64,000 bases of DNA from an uncultured Phycisphaerales bacterium (GTDB taxonomy: Bacteria; Planctomycetota; Phycisphaerae; WQYP01). The notes beneath the pieces were generated by a model. That model was not told where the DNA came from. It saw nothing but the letters and a program-made list of their open reading frames with translations, and did no database searches. Position 1 is the stretch's first letter; each line of letters begins with the position of its first letter. The translations under genes and the position numbers were made by a program. Location of the stretch: the NCBI GenBank assembly GCA_903845195.1, contig CAIMWO010000052.1, forward strand, positions 62,001 to 126,000, read 5' to 3'. This document shows, piece by piece, positions 40,706 through 51,656 of the stretch.

Positions 40706-43036
40706 TCAGAGTGATTCGAGCGGCACATTCCGGTGGACCAACTCGGAGTAGCCGCACGGCTCGCATTCCAGAAAGAACTCCAGTTCGTCCTTCCTTATTC
40801 GACCCTTATTGCCACAGTTCGGACAGAGGGTGTCGATGGGAGTGTTCTCCGTGCAATCAATGCAGCGGAAGAAGTAGCCGAACCGCCCGTGCTGAGCGTG
40901 AAGCTTCTCGCTCTTGCAGTGACGACAGACCCTTTTTGTTACGGACTTCCTTGCTATGGTGGCGGCAACTATTGGGGGAGCGACCATTGCGGGCTTGGAA
41001 ACCACAACGGGGGGTACACCAATCTTTGGTGCAGCCATCGCTTTCCCCGCCAACATGATCTCGTCCAGCAACCCCGGCTTGGCCACCTTCACCCCCGAAA
41101 CGTAGAGCAGGAATTTCGCTCGGCTGGCCCCGACATAGAAACTGGCTCGGCCTTGCGGGTTCGTTTCCAGTTCGTCGGCTCCCAGCAGGAATACTATGGG
41201 TGCGTCATACCCTTTCGCACTGGCAATTGTGCTGATGGTCAGGTATCCGTCCTCAACAAGGGTCACGTTCTTGTTGGCGGGATGGTCGTTGTCTACGAAG
41301 TGCAGTTTGCAGCCATCACCAATCGCCGCTTGAAGCCGCTGTGGAAGTCTGTCCTTGAACGAATAGTGGCTCTTGTACAGGATCAGGATGTCGCTCGGCA
41401 GAACCTTCTGCGTCGTCACGAGTTCCTTGATGACCTCAGCAATCCCATCGATCTCAGCGTTCCGATGTGGATAGGCTTTGACGACCGGCGTTGGGCCGGT
41501 GCGAGGGGAAAAATGAATGTCATATCGGTCACCATTCTCGCTAATGAGGCCACGTTGTTTCAGGCTGGCAACATCGGCAAACTGCCTCGTGGCGACTCTT
41601 TGGCCTTCTGGAGCGAACGATCCGACCAACACATTGAAGGCAAAGGCGAGGGTTTGGGTGGTATTGCGAAGGCACTGGTCGAGAAAGACCGTGCGAGCGC
41701 CCTTGATATTGATGCCCAGTTTTTCCCACGTTGGTGGCGTCACGCCATAGATGTTTTGGGCGTTGTCGTAGAACAGAATGAACGTTTGTTTGTCATCCTT
41801 TTCCTTGCGGGCCAAACGAAGAAGGAATTCGAACTCTGCGGGGATCAAATCCTGAGATTCATCGACGTAGATGGCATCGAAGAGTAGTGATTCCTTGGTG
41901 GCAGCATCGAGCTTGTCGAAGGCCGCAGACAACGCCTTGGCCCGTTCTTCCTTCTTCTCATATGTCAGACCTGTGGCGAGTGACGGGTGCTTGGACTCGA
42001 TGTCACGTACCAGCCCTTCAAAGTGGGTGATCTTGAGCATATCCTCGGGAGGGGCTTCCAATGCCATGCGCCCGTACCCAACTTCGATTTTGCTACGGAG
42101 ATAATGGACCAGCGTGCGATTGAAGCAGACGACGAGGATGCGGCGTGAGGGCTGGTTCCCGCCAAACAAACCACTTGTTTCCTCGGCGAACTTCACCAAG
42201 GTCTGAGAAACGCTGAGTGCCAGCATGATCGATTTGCCACTGCCTGCGACTCCACGAAACAATCGATGGGAACCTCGCATGTCGGATTTGCCGAATTCTT
42301 TCTGCTGTTGGGTGGCTTCTTTGAGCGTAAGCTCCAACTCCTGAATCTGAACACCCAGTAGATTAGGATCAGAATCGTCGATGTAGGTGCGGCGTGGGGC
42401 ATGAAAGAGGCCCCCGCCATCGAGGATGTTCATGATCGCCTTGTGGGCAAATCTGTTGAGCCGCTCTGTTCTGTAGGCGATTCGTTGCTCGGCGTTGACT
42501 TGTGCAAGTACTCGCTCACGAAATGCGTGTTTGTCAGCACAACAATCGGCAAAGAGCGTCTCAGGCAAGAGACGAGTCTTGAAGCGTAACTCGAACTCGT
42601 CACGACGAATGCGGGGAAAGGCGACTGTGCTAAGAAAAAGAGCGTGGCGGAGATCGAAGTGCTTCTTGCAGAGGTCTTTGATGCCGAACATGACGTTGTC
42701 TGCTTGCTTGAATGGGTCTTCTTCTTTGGGAATGCCGTTTCGGAGGAGGGTCAACAAGGTGTGATGCACATTGAGAATTTCGCCGAGATCAACGCCCTTG
42801 TTTTCGATGACAAGCACGCCGATGTCAGGATGAAGAATGATCAGATCGGGTCGTGGAATGCCTCCGGCTGGAGGCTTCCCTTCGATATAGAAAGTGGCAC
42901 CGGGATTATCCCCGAAGGCTTCGATGGCGACCTTCACGAGAGCAGCGTGGTAGAAGTGATCGATTCGGCTGATCCCCACCACCTCCGCTTTGGCTTGGGT
43001 GGCGACTCGTTGTAGTTCTTGCTTCCAGTTGCTCAT
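40706..43036 (-). CDS. NERD-nuclease / SF1 helicase fusion with zinc ribbons
   Basis: A 776-residue protein. Residues 1-200 hold a NERD domain (RPDLIILHPDIGVLVIENKG, with D...ENK of the PD-(D/E)xK type). Then comes a UvrD/Rep-like helicase: Walker A FRGVAGSGKSIML, Walker B DAIYVDESQDL, FILFYDNAQNIYG, motif IV/V sequence LDQCLRNTTQT and TISTIASAKGYDAPIVFLLG, and motif VI YVGASRAKFLLYV. The C-terminus has CRHC, CIDC, CPNC and CEPC zinc pairs. Such fusions are found in defence islands and process foreign or damaged DNA. Starts at 43036 or 43045 are equally possible. Confidence 0.8.
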   Translation of the reverse strand: MSNWKQELQRVATQAKAEVVGISRIDHFYHAALVKVAIEAFGDNPGATFYIEGKPPAGGIPRPDLIILHPDIGVLVIENKGVDLGEILNVHHTLLTLLRNGIPKEEDPFKQADNVMFGIKDLCKKHFDLRHALFLSTVAFPRIRRDEFELRFKTRLLPETLFADCCADKHAFRERVLAQVNAEQRIAYRTERLNRFAHKAIMNILDGGGLFHAPRRTYIDDSDPNLLGVQIQELELTLKEATQQQKEFGKSDMRGSHRLFRGVAGSGKSIMLALSVSQTLVKFAEETSGLFGGNQPSRRILVVCFNRTLVHYLRSKIEVGYGRMALEAPPEDMLKITHFEGLVRDIESKHPSLATGLTYEKKEERAKALSAAFDKLDAATKESLLFDAIYVDESQDLIPAEFEFLLRLARKEKDDKQTFILFYDNAQNIYGVTPPTWEKLGINIKGARTVFLDQCLRNTTQTLAFAFNVLVGSFAPEGQRVATRQFADVASLKQRGLISENGDRYDIHFSPRTGPTPVVKAYPHRNAEIDGIAEVIKELVTTQKVLPSDILILYKSHYSFKDRLPQRLQAAIGDGCKLHFVDNDHPANKNVTLVEDGYLTISTIASAKGYDAPIVFLLGADELETNPQGRASFYVGASRAKFLLYVSGVKVAKPGLLDEIMLAGKAMAAPKIGVPPVVVSKPAMVAPPIVAATIARKSVTKRVCRHCKSEKLHAQHGRFGYFFRCIDCTENTPIDTLCPNCGNKGRIRKDELEFFLECEPCGYSELVHRNVPLESL

Positions 43037-43256
43037 GTGGCGCATGGTAAATGAAAGACTGGAGGTCGTCACGCAGCGTCTTGATTGACCGGTCAGCCGT
43101 TCCACGGACCACTGGCAGCGTTTGGTTGCTGCCCGCAAGAAACGGATTCTGCTGTCTTACGCTTTCTCACCTTTCATCTGTACGCTCGTGCTGCCCCGTC
43201 GTAGAATGTGCCGCATCGGGAATTAGTACGAAACGTTTCCTTAGATGCGGGGCAAC

Positions 43257-43421
43257 ATGAGTCCGGCAACTGCGACACCCCCTGAACAAGGTCAACTCGT
43301 GACGGTGCGGCAGCGGCACTACGTAGTGACCGAAGTCGCCCACGGTATCGTTCCCGACCACTCAACCAAGCCGTCCCACGCAAATACCAATGGCCACCAC
43401 CAAAAAGCAACGGAGCCGTAG
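43257..43421 (+). pseudogene. 5' stub of a DISARM-type (DrmD-like) SNF2 helicase gene
   Basis: A 54-codon frame absent from the ORF track. It begins MSPATATPPEQGQLVTVRQR and continues [14 protein letters not shown], like the N-terminus of the large SNF2-type helicases of class 1 DISARM as I remember them, then diverges and stops 1 base before the ATG at 43423. If so, a DISARM helicase gene was replaced by the type I operon, leaving its promoter and first 30 codons. Alternatively it is a short leader ORF of hsdM. Confidence 0.4.
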
Positions 43422-43422
43422 T

Positions 43423-46059
43423 ATGGTTCGATCCACGACGACAGGTTCGGCTGTTCTCCCACCTGCGGTTGGCAAAAAGCAGTCCGAACGTCTCACGTTG
43501 CCCCGGCTCGAACGCAAACTCTTTGAGGCGTGCGACATCCTTCGTGGCAACATGGACGCCTCCGAGTACAAGGAGTTCATCTTTGGAGTCCTGTTTCTCA
43601 AGCGTCTGAACGACCAGTTCACCGAAGACCGAGCGGCACTACGAGGGGAGTATCAGAACAAGGGACTGAAGCCTGCCCTCATCGAGAAGCAACTCAGTAA
43701 TCCCGACAAATACGACTTCTTCGTCCCCGACGAGGCCCGTTGGAGTTACACCGATGGCAAGGGGCGCAACCACGGTATTGCACATCTGAAGACGGCAGTC
43801 GGCTCTGGTCTAAACAAAGCCCTTGCCGCCGTTGAGGATGCCAACCCCAACACGCTGCAAGACGTTCTGAAGGGCATTAACTTCAACCGCAGGATCGGCC
43901 AGCGGACTCTCGATGACAGCACGTTGGTGGAATTCATCCAGCACTTTAGCGATATCCCGTTGAGCAATGCCGATTTCGAATTTCCTGACCTCCTCGGTGC
44001 CGCCTATGAATACCTCATCAAGTATTTCGCTGACAGTGCCGGGAAGAAGGGCGGCGAGTTCTATACCCCCACGGAAGTCGCCCGGCTTCTCGTCCAGATC
44101 ATCGAACCCCACGAAGGCATGGCGATCTACGATCCAACTGGCGGCTCGGGCGGTCTGCTAATCCAGTCGAAGCAATACGCCCAAGAGATCGGCGGCGATC
44201 CCCGCAACATCGAACTTGCGGGGCAGGAGCTTAACGGCAGCACTTGGGCCATGTGCAAGATGAACATGCTGCTGCATGGCATCCGCAGTGCCGACATCCG
44301 GCACGGCGATACCCTCAAAGAGCCGCTGCATCTGGACAAGAACGGCGAGCTTCGTCGCTTTGATCGTGTGGTAGCCAATCCTCCGTTCTCCCAGAACTAC
44401 AGCACGCAGGACATGAAGTTCAAAGAACGCTTCACCCACTTCATGCCTGAGAGCGGCAAGAAGGCCGACTTCATGTTTGTTCAGCACATGGTTTCCTCGC
44501 TCAAGAGCGATGGGAAAATGGCCGTCATCATGCCTCACGGCGTGCTGTTCCGTGGCGGTGACGAGAAGGCCTGCCGCCAACGATTCATCAAAGACCGCAT
44601 TCTCGAAGCTATCATCGGCCTGCCGAGCAATCTCTTCTACGGCACCGGCATCCCCGCCTGCATCCTCGTCATCAATAAACAGGGAGCCAGAACTCGCAAG
44701 CAGGTGCTTTTTATCAATGCCGACCGTGAGTTCCGTGAGGGCAAGGCCCAGAACTACCTCCGGCCCGAAGACATTGAGAAGATCACGCAGGTCTATCGCT
44801 TCCGGCAGGAAGTTGAGAAGTATTCTCTACTGGTAACACTCGACGAACTAGAGCAGGAAGACTTCAACCTCAACATCCGCCGCTATGTGGACAATTCGCC
44901 ACCACCCGAGCCGCATGATGTGCGGGCACACCTTAATGGTGGCATCCCCATCACCGAAATTGAACAACTCGCTGGTTACTTCGCCAACTACGACGCCGTG
45001 AAGGGCCTACTCTTCAAGAACCGGGACGCCCGCTACAGCGACTTCGCTTCGGGAGTGCTATCCAAGGACAGCCTCAAGTCCTTGATCGAATCGGCACCCG
45101 GCGTCCAAGCCAAACATACCGCTTTTCACAAGGCCATCGACGGCTGGTGGCGTAAGAACGTGGCCGAGATCGAACGTCTTCCAGAGACCAAGAACGTGTT
45201 CGAGCTACGCCGTCTCTACATTGACAGCCTCGCCAAGACTCTTACCCCGCAGGACATGTTGGGAGTGCATCAGGTACGGGGGGCCGTCGCCAGCTACATC
45301 AAGGGATTGGACAGCGATCTCAAGTCCGTGGCGGCGAGTGGGTGGAATGCCGACCTGATTCCCGAGGAGGACATTCTGAAATCGCAATTCCCTGACGTGC
45401 TGGAGAAGATCGAGAAGGATCAGACTCGAATCGCTGAATTGGAGGGCTTATTCGCCGCTGCTAATGAAACTGATGAAGAGGATGCGGACCTTGAGAACGT
45501 GGACACCGAAAATGGAGTGTTGCCCAAAGCGTTGGTGAAGGTACTGAAAGAAGAACGCAAGAAATTGGCGGGCGAGGTCAAAGAAATTCAGAAGAGCGCC
45601 AAAGAGCGACGACAAGATGCCAAACGCACCGAACGGGCAGGTGCCTTCAGGAGCAACGGTGCCACATTGACTGAGGCCAGCGACACCGCATCCGAGGGCC
45701 GTGAAAAGCCCATGAGAATCGAAGAGATCGACCAGCAACTCGCCCGGCACACCGAGTTGGACGACGAACTCAAAACCCTCAAGGCTCACATGCGGGATGT
45801 GGAAAGGCAAAAGGAAGAGATGATCGCTGCCGCCCGTGCCAAAATCAGTGAGACTGATGCCAAGGAACTCATCCTTGCTCGGTTTCAGCGGTTGCTGGGC
45901 GAGCAGTTTGAGGGCTACCTGTGGCAATACCAGCGGGCTTTCATCGCCGCCGTCGAAAATCTCTGGGATAAATACGCTATGACCACGAAGCAGATTCTCG
46001 CCGAACGGGACCGGGAAGCGGCCCAACTCAACCAGTTCTTGAAGGAGTTGGGGGTATGA
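43423..46059 (+). CDS. hsdM: Type I restriction-modification methyltransferase subunit
   Basis: An 878-residue N6-adenine methyltransferase subunit. The HsdM N-terminal helical domain ([20 protein letters not shown]) is followed by the SAM motif [12 protein letters not shown] and motif [11 protein letters not shown]. The C-terminal 300 residues are a long extension with coiled coils, unlike the usual 500-residue subunit. ATG at 43423 has GGAG at 7 bases; the ORF-track ATG at 43390 adds 11 residues. It ends ATGA with hsdS, so M and S are made together to form the M2S1 methylase and, with R, the restriction complex. Confidence 0.92.
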   Translation: MVRSTTTGSAVLPPAVGKKQSERLTLPRLERKLFEACDILRGNMDASEYKEFIFGVLFLKRLNDQFTEDRAALRGEYQNKGLKPALIEKQLSNPDKYDFFVPDEARWSYTDGKGRNHGIAHLKTAVGSGLNKALAAVEDANPNTLQDVLKGINFNRRIGQRTLDDSTLVEFIQHFSDIPLSNADFEFPDLLGAAYEYLIKYFADSAGKKGGEFYTPTEVARLLVQIIEPHEGMAIYDPTGGSGGLLIQSKQYAQEIGGDPRNIELAGQELNGSTWAMCKMNMLLHGIRSADIRHGDTLKEPLHLDKNGELRRFDRVVANPPFSQNYSTQDMKFKERFTHFMPESGKKADFMFVQHMVSSLKSDGKMAVIMPHGVLFRGGDEKACRQRFIKDRILEAIIGLPSNLFYGTGIPACILVINKQGARTRKQVLFINADREFREGKAQNYLRPEDIEKITQVYRFRQEVEKYSLLVTLDELEQEDFNLNIRRYVDNSPPPEPHDVRAHLNGGIPITEIEQLAGYFANYDAVKGLLFKNRDARYSDFASGVLSKDSLKSLIESAPGVQAKHTAFHKAIDGWWRKNVAEIERLPETKNVFELRRLYIDSLAKTLTPQDMLGVHQVRGAVASYIKGLDSDLKSVAASGWNADLIPEEDILKSQFPDVLEKIEKDQTRIAELEGLFAAANETDEEDADLENVDTENGVLPKALVKVLKEERKKLAGEVKEIQKSAKERRQDAKRTERAGAFRSNGATLTEASDTASEGREKPMRIEEIDQQLARHTELDDELKTLKAHMRDVERQKEEMIAAARAKISETDAKELILARFQRLLGEQFEGYLWQYQRAFIAAVENLWDKYAMTTKQILAERDREAAQLNQFLKELGV

Positions 46060-47360
46060 GTGAATTGCGGCCACCCATTGGCTGGAGCGTCAGGAGGCTT
46101 GGCGAGATCACCGAAGTGGTCAGTGGTGGTACCCCATCCCGTGAGAATCCCAGTTTCTGGGAGAATGGAACGATTCCGTGGGCTACGCCGACCGACATCA
46201 CCGACTGTAACTCACGCCTTCTGGCATCTACTGCGGATCGCATCACGCCGAAGGGGTTGCGGAGTTGTGCTGCACGACTTCTGCCGCCCGCTTCGCTGCT
46301 GATGACCTCCCGTGCGACTCTTGGCGAGATCAGGGTAGCTGCAACAGAGATTTGCACCAATCAGGGATTTAAGAGCTTGGTCCCCACGCCGCTGATCGAC
46401 AACTGGTATCTTTTTTACCAGATGCAGTTCAGCAAGCCACGGTACTCTGTTCTGGGGAAGGGCAGCACATTTCTCGAAGTCAACACTGGCGATACGCAGT
46501 CCTTTCCCATCCTCTACGCTCCACTACCCGAGCAACACAAGATTGCCCGCATTCTGGAGAGCGTTGATAACCTGATCGAAAAGACGGAAGCCCTGATTGC
46601 CAAGTATCAGGCGGTCAAGCAGGGCATGATGCACGACCTGTTCACCCGTGGCGTGGACGAACACGGTCATTTGCGCCCCAGTTGCGCCGAAGCCCCCTCA
46701 CTCTACAAACAGTCCGAATTGGGGTGGATTCCGAAGGAGTGGAGGGTCGCAGTGATGGTTGATCTGACTCTCAAGATTGTCGATGGAGTCCATCACACAC
46801 CAGAGTACGTTGAGCATGGCATCCCGTTTGTCACCGTAAAGAATTTGACGCAGAGTGATGGCATTGATTGGCAAGAACTTAATTACATTACCGAACTCGA
46901 CCATTCTGCGTTTATCCTGCGGGCTGACCCGAAACCCGGCGACGTGCTTGTAACCAAAGACGGGACGCTCGGTGTAGCTCGCATTGTTCCGAAAAACGTT
47001 CGGCCATTCAGCATTTTTGTCTCGGTTGCTCTCTTGCGTCCGAATCCTGCTAAGTGCCTTTCAAAACTTATTTGGTTGTTCTTTGACAGTGGCACATACC
47101 TATGCCAGATGGGAAGACTTTCGGCGGGAACAGGACTCAAGCATATCCATCTGGAGCATTTCCGTGAGTTTCGGGTCGCTACGCCGCCACTTGATGAGCA
47201 GGACAGAATGTTTGTTCGTCTCGACGCATCCGGCAGTAATCTTCTTCGAGAGAGAGCGCATCTACAAAAACTACACAAGATCAAGACTGGCCTCATGCAA
47301 GACCTTCTCACCGGCAAGGTCCGGGTGAAGATTGATGAGGAGGATGTGGCTCATGTCTGA
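46056..47360 (+). CDS. hsdS: Type I restriction-modification specificity subunit
   Basis: A 434-residue specificity subunit with two target-recognition domains: the first begins [19 protein letters not shown] and the second [20 protein letters not shown]. Central and C-terminal conserved helices are [20 protein letters not shown] and [20 protein letters not shown] with [20 protein letters not shown], as usual. It sets which bipartite DNA site is methylated or cut. Start overlaps the end of hsdM; the stop overlaps the hsdR start region. Target site cannot be read from sequence. Confidence 0.92.
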   Translation: MSELRPPIGWSVRRLGEITEVVSGGTPSRENPSFWENGTIPWATPTDITDCNSRLLASTADRITPKGLRSCAARLLPPASLLMTSRATLGEIRVAATEICTNQGFKSLVPTPLIDNWYLFYQMQFSKPRYSVLGKGSTFLEVNTGDTQSFPILYAPLPEQHKIARILESVDNLIEKTEALIAKYQAVKQGMMHDLFTRGVDEHGHLRPSCAEAPSLYKQSELGWIPKEWRVAVMVDLTLKIVDGVHHTPEYVEHGIPFVTVKNLTQSDGIDWQELNYITELDHSAFILRADPKPGDVLVTKDGTLGVARIVPKNVRPFSIFVSVALLRPNPAKCLSKLIWLFFDSGTYLCQMGRLSAGTGLKHIHLEHFREFRVATPPLDEQDRMFVRLDASGSNLLRERAHLQKLHKIKTGLMQDLLTGKVRVKIDEEDVAHV

Positions 47361-50300
47361 ACACGCCTTTGTAGAAAAGCCATTTCTCGCCCAACTGGCC
47401 TCCTTGGGCTGGGAAATCGCAGATCAGGGCATGGGTGTGCCGACCGATCCGACGAAGAGTTTCCGCACCAGCTTTCGGGAGGTCATCCTGAAGGACAGGT
47501 TCCGCAAGAGTCTGCACGACATCAATCGCACGGATCAGGGCCAGCCGTGGCTGACCGAAAAGCAGATTGACGACTTCATCGAGGCGTTGCTCAACCCGCC
47601 GACCAAGAGCCTCGTAGAGGCCAACGAGATGGTGCTGAAACTGCTGTTTCGGGCACAAGTGGAGAGGAACGAGATCACCGGCGAAGAGTGCCCCAACGTC
47701 AAGCTGATCGATTTCGAGCATCCCGAGCGAAACCACTTCCTTGCCATCAACCAGTTTCGCATTGACACGCCGGGGGCAGGCAAGGGCTTCATTATTCCCG
47801 ACATCGTGCTGTTCGTGAATGGCCTGCCCTTGGTCGTGGTCGAGTGCAAGGACGCCAACGCCTTCACCGCCAACCCGATGTACGAAGCCTTCCAGCAGTT
47901 GATGCGGTACAGCGATCAGCGAGAAGAAACGAAGCTGGCCGGGATGAAAGAGGGCGAGCCGAAACTCTTTTTCACGAATCAGCTTCTCATCCGCACCAGT
48001 GGCGACACGGCTGACTTCGGCAGCATCACGGCCACCAATGAGGAGTTCTTCTCGCCGTGGAAGGATATCCACCCTGAGAAATACCGGGACTACAAGCCGC
48101 CCCTCGGACATATTCGACAGCAAGAAACACTGATACTGGGAATGCTGCCAAAGGAAACCCTCCTCGACCTCATTCGCAACTGCATGGTATTCATGGATGT
48201 GGGCAAGGTGCGGGCCAAGATCATCGCCCGTTACCAGCAGTACCGGGCAGTCTGCAAGATCATTCACAGGCTTCGCACGGGAAAGACGCCGGAGGACCGA
48301 TCTGGCGTCGTCTGGCACACGCAAGGGTCTGGCAAATCTCTCACGATGGTCTTTGTCATCCGTAAGCTCCGCATGTGCGAGGACCTGAAGGACTTCAAGG
48401 TCTGCCTCATCAATGACCGAAAGGACCTCGAAAAACAACTTGGCGAAACAGCGGCGCTTACCGGCGAGAAAGTTACACCCATCACAAGTTCTGACTACCT
48501 GAAGGTGAAGTTGGCAGGACCCGCCTCGAACTTGAACTTAGTGATGATCCACAAATTTAAGGAGAACCTAAACCGGGACATGCCGGACTACATGGAGGAC
48601 GTGCTGGGCAAAGTGCCCGAGTACGCTCGCATCGGCATGGTCAATGAGTCCGAACGCATTTTGCTGATGATTGACGAGGCCCACCGCACGCAGTCAGGCG
48701 ATCTGGGTGACAACCTTTTTGAGGCGTTTCCCAATGCGACTCGTCTGGCCTTCACCGGGACGCCCCTGATCGTGGTGAAGGACAAGAAGACCACGACCCA
48801 GCGGTTCGGGAGTTACATCGACAAGTACAAACTCCAAGACGCCGTGGACGATGGAGCGACGGTGCAGATTCTCTACGAGGGGAAGACTGCGGATACCGCC
48901 CTGAAGGAGAAGTCCAAGTTCGATGACAAGGTGGATGCAGTTGCCGAGAAACACATCGCTTCCCAGATGCAGAAAGCCGAAAACGTCGAATTGGTGAAGA
49001 AGATTGCGGAAAAGCAGAATCGTTCCTTCGATAACCTGATGAAGGAGCTTTCGGACGCTGAAGTTAAGGCGTTGAAGAAGAAGTGGGGCACCACCGGTGA
49101 CATCATGGAAGCCCCGAAGCGAATCGAGGCCATCTCCGCCGACTTGGTGCGGCACTACATCGACAACATTCTGCCCAACGGCTTCAAGGCCCAAGTGGTC
49201 TGTGACTCCAAGTTGGCAGCCGTGCATTACAAGACCTACATCGACAAGGCTGTCGCAGAGAGGTTGGCCGAGGAGCAGGCCAAGCCCGCATGGACGGGTG
49301 ATCCCCATAAGTTGCCGGAAGACCGGCGAGCCGAGTACCGGGACGACCAGCTTTGCCAGAAGATCGCCTTCCTCAAGTCAGCGGTGGTCGTCTCGTCCGA
49401 CGGAACCAATGAGCGGCTGGTGATTACGCAGGCCCGCAAGCACGGCCAGAAGATCGATGCCGTCGAAAACTTCAAACGGCGGTTCGACTACGCCAACCAC
49501 GAGAAAGTAAACACCGGAGTCGCCTTCCTGATTGTGTGCGACATGCTGTTGACCGGTTTCGATGCCCCCATCGAGCAGGTGATGTACATCGACAAGAAGG
49601 TGAAGGATCACAACCTGCTACAAACCATTGCTCGGGTGAACCGGGTCGCCAAAGGCAAGACTCGGGGCTACATTGTGGATTACATTGGACTGACCGACCA
49701 TCTCAAGAAGGCGCTCTCCATCTATGCCGCAGACCAGCAGAAGGACCTGCACGATGGCTTCAAGGACATCAACAGCGAGCTTCCGATTCTGGAGGATCGA
49801 TACCGACGCCTGCTGCAATTGTTCCAAGCGCAGAAGGTGACCAACATCGAAGCGTGGGTGAAGCAGGAGATCGCCGATCCTCAGAAGAACTATGAGATTC
49901 TCGAACAAGCCATCGAGGCCATGAAAGACCTGCGGCTCCGGCAGACGTTTGAGGTCAACCTCAACGCCTTTCTTCAAAGCATGGACATCATTCTGCCGAA
50001 TGCTGCGGCCAATCCCTTTAAGATTCCGACCAAGCGATTCGGCTACCTGTTGGCGAAGGTCAAGGATCGGTACAAGGACGATAGCCTCAATATCTCTGGA
50101 GCCGGGGAGAAGGTGCGGCTGCTTATCAACGAGCATCTCATCAGCCTCGGCATCAATCCGAAGATCAAGCCGGTCGAACTCCTATCGTCCCGGTTCATTA
50201 CAGAATTGGAGAAGAACAAATCGCCCAAGGCCAAGGCCAGCGAGATGGAACATGCCATCCGCAAGCACTGCAAGGTACACCTCGAAGAAGACCCAGTGTT

Positions 50301-50724
50301 GTACAAGAAACTGAGCGATAAGTTGGAGTCGCTGATCCAGCAGTACAAAGACAACTGGGACGAACTCTACAAACACCTCTTCGCTCTGCGGAACGAGGCT
50401 GAAGCAGGCCGGAAGGACGACAAAGACCCGAGATCGGGTCCATTCTTCGATCTGATCGGCCTGATCGCCTTTGGCAAAGGGGGTGTCCCCAAAGAATACA
50501 CGGCGACGGTGGCCGGGTTGGTGACGCAAATACTGGAAAAGTTGAAGCGGACGATTGGGATCATCAACTTCTGGGGCAATCCTCCAGAAGTCAGCAAGCT
50601 CAAGGGTGAACTGTCCGATTTGCTTCTCTTTTCCAACGTTGACCAGATCGTCAAGAAGAGCGACAGGATTGTCACCGAGATCACCTCCTTAGCGAAGGTC
50701 CGGCACGAGGACATTCTGCAATGA
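47353..50724 (+). CDS. hsdR: Type I restriction endonuclease motor subunit
   Basis: A 1123-residue restriction subunit. The N-terminal nuclease domain has IPDIVLFVNGLPLVVVECKD (PD...ExK), then the SF2 translocase with Walker A HTQGSGKSLTMVF, DEAH box LLMIDEAHRTQSG and FTGTPL. Later motifs VVCDSKLAAVHYK, VCDMLLTGFDAP and LLQTIARVNRVAKGK complete the helicase. It uses ATP to translocate DNA and cut it away from unmethylated sites. The ATG at 47353 lies inside the end of hsdS. The gene looks intact. Confidence 0.92.
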   Translation: MSEHAFVEKPFLAQLASLGWEIADQGMGVPTDPTKSFRTSFREVILKDRFRKSLHDINRTDQGQPWLTEKQIDDFIEALLNPPTKSLVEANEMVLKLLFRAQVERNEITGEECPNVKLIDFEHPERNHFLAINQFRIDTPGAGKGFIIPDIVLFVNGLPLVVVECKDANAFTANPMYEAFQQLMRYSDQREETKLAGMKEGEPKLFFTNQLLIRTSGDTADFGSITATNEEFFSPWKDIHPEKYRDYKPPLGHIRQQETLILGMLPKETLLDLIRNCMVFMDVGKVRAKIIARYQQYRAVCKIIHRLRTGKTPEDRSGVVWHTQGSGKSLTMVFVIRKLRMCEDLKDFKVCLINDRKDLEKQLGETAALTGEKVTPITSSDYLKVKLAGPASNLNLVMIHKFKENLNRDMPDYMEDVLGKVPEYARIGMVNESERILLMIDEAHRTQSGDLGDNLFEAFPNATRLAFTGTPLIVVKDKKTTTQRFGSYIDKYKLQDAVDDGATVQILYEGKTADTALKEKSKFDDKVDAVAEKHIASQMQKAENVELVKKIAEKQNRSFDNLMKELSDAEVKALKKKWGTTGDIMEAPKRIEAISADLVRHYIDNILPNGFKAQVVCDSKLAAVHYKTYIDKAVAERLAEEQAKPAWTGDPHKLPEDRRAEYRDDQLCQKIAFLKSAVVVSSDGTNERLVITQARKHGQKIDAVENFKRRFDYANHEKVNTGVAFLIVCDMLLTGFDAPIEQVMYIDKKVKDHNLLQTIARVNRVAKGKTRGYIVDYIGLTDHLKKALSIYAADQQKDLHDGFKDINSELPILEDRYRRLLQLFQAQKVTNIEAWVKQEIADPQKNYEILEQAIEAMKDLRLRQTFEVNLNAFLQSMDIILPNAAANPFKIPTKRFGYLLAKVKDRYKDDSLNISGAGEKVRLLINEHLISLGINPKIKPVELLSSRFITELEKNKSPKAKASEMEHAIRKHCKVHLEEDPVLYKKLSDKLESLIQQYKDNWDELYKHLFALRNEAEAGRKDDKDPRSGPFFDLIGLIAFGKGGVPKEYTATVAGLVTQILEKLKRTIGIINFWGNPPEVSKLKGELSDLLLFSNVDQIVKKSDRIVTEITSLAKVRHEDILQ

Positions 50725-51413
50725 TGCGGACGTATAAGGACATCGAATTCTCATTAAAGCGGAGCCACCGGAAGACCGCCAGCATATACATCGAGCGGGA
50801 CGGCGAGATATCCGTGCTCGTGCCCGAGAAGTTGTCCGACAGACAGGTTGAGGAGTTGCTTGAGAGCAAACGGAAGTGGATTTACCGAGGTCTGGCCGAG
50901 TGGCAGGACCTTAACGCTCGGCGTGTCCACCGAGATTATGTGAACGGCGAAGGTTTTTTGTATCTCGGAAGGTCGTATCGCCTCAAACTGGTTCCCGATC
51001 TCCCTGAACCGCTGATGCTCAAGGATGGATACTTCTGCCTCCGGGGCACCAATGGTGCCATTCCCGATGCCCACGCTGCATTTAAGGCGTTCTTTCGGGA
51101 GAAGGGAAACGCCCATATCCCACCACGGGTCACCTATTTTCAAGCAAAGATGGATGTGCAGCCAAAGTCGATCAAAGTCATCGAACTGAAGCATCGCTGG
51201 GCGTCATGGACTCCCGGTGGGAACCTGAACTTCCACTGGAAGTGCATGATGGCCCCGCTGACGATTCTGGATTACATCGTCGTCCACGAACTTGCTCACC
51301 TGATCTACCCAAACCACACGGCGGCGTTCTGGAATGAAGTGGACAAGGTGCTGCCGGATTACCGGGAGCGAAAAGAGTGGCTACGGATAAACGGTGCTGG
51401 GATGGATTTGTAG
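50721..51413 (+). CDS. YgjP/M48-like metallopeptidase, fourth gene of the type I operon
   Basis: A 230-residue zinc metallopeptidase of the DUF45/YgjP family. The motif VVHELAHLIYPNHTAAFW contains HExxH with a downstream His ligand, and the domain RWASWTPGGNLNFHWKCM before it fits the family. The ATG overlaps the hsdR stop as ATGA. A gene of this kind often follows hsdR in type I systems, probably for control of subunit levels or self-protection, but this is not established. Confidence 0.85.
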   Translation: MMRTYKDIEFSLKRSHRKTASIYIERDGEISVLVPEKLSDRQVEELLESKRKWIYRGLAEWQDLNARRVHRDYVNGEGFLYLGRSYRLKLVPDLPEPLMLKDGYFCLRGTNGAIPDAHAAFKAFFREKGNAHIPPRVTYFQAKMDVQPKSIKVIELKHRWASWTPGGNLNFHWKCMMAPLTILDYIVVHELAHLIYPNHTAAFWNEVDKVLPDYRERKEWLRINGAGMDL

Positions 51414-51428
51414 CGGACGGAGGTTGGT

Positions 51429-51542
51429 GTGCAATTGGCGTGTGATATCCTCAGTGTAACCGGCGAGTTTTTCGCCAAGTTCCAGACGAGTTTCTACGCC
51501 GACCCCGCTGATGCGGTGTTTAAGGCGTTGGGTGTGCAGTAA
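51429..51542 (+). other. Short ORF or gene fragment after the type I operon
   Basis: A 37-codon frame starting GTG six bases after GGAGG. The product contains TGEFFAKFQTSFYADPADAV and ends FKALGVQ, plausible protein sequence. Further on another frame without a start (PRGNEISHDKTLGKLAMGRM ... [10 protein letters not shown]) also looks coding up to 51685. They may be pieces of one decayed gene between the operon and 51657. Confidence 0.3.
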
Positions 51543-51656
51543 GAACTCTGCCCAGAGGCAACGAGATATCTCATGACAAGACACTCGGAAAGCTGGCGAT
51601 GGGACGGATGATGCAAACGGTACGCAAAGTCTTCCAAGCCCGCACTTCATCGGCAC

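Noticed and set aside
40733-41887. 384-aa plus-strand ORF
   Set aside because: Antisense of the helicase part of the NERD-SF1 protein, whose motifs are intact on the minus strand.
47308-48438. 376-aa minus-strand ORF inside hsdR
   Set aside because: It is the antisense shadow of the hsdR nuclease-helicase region; the plus-strand frame has all catalytic motifs.
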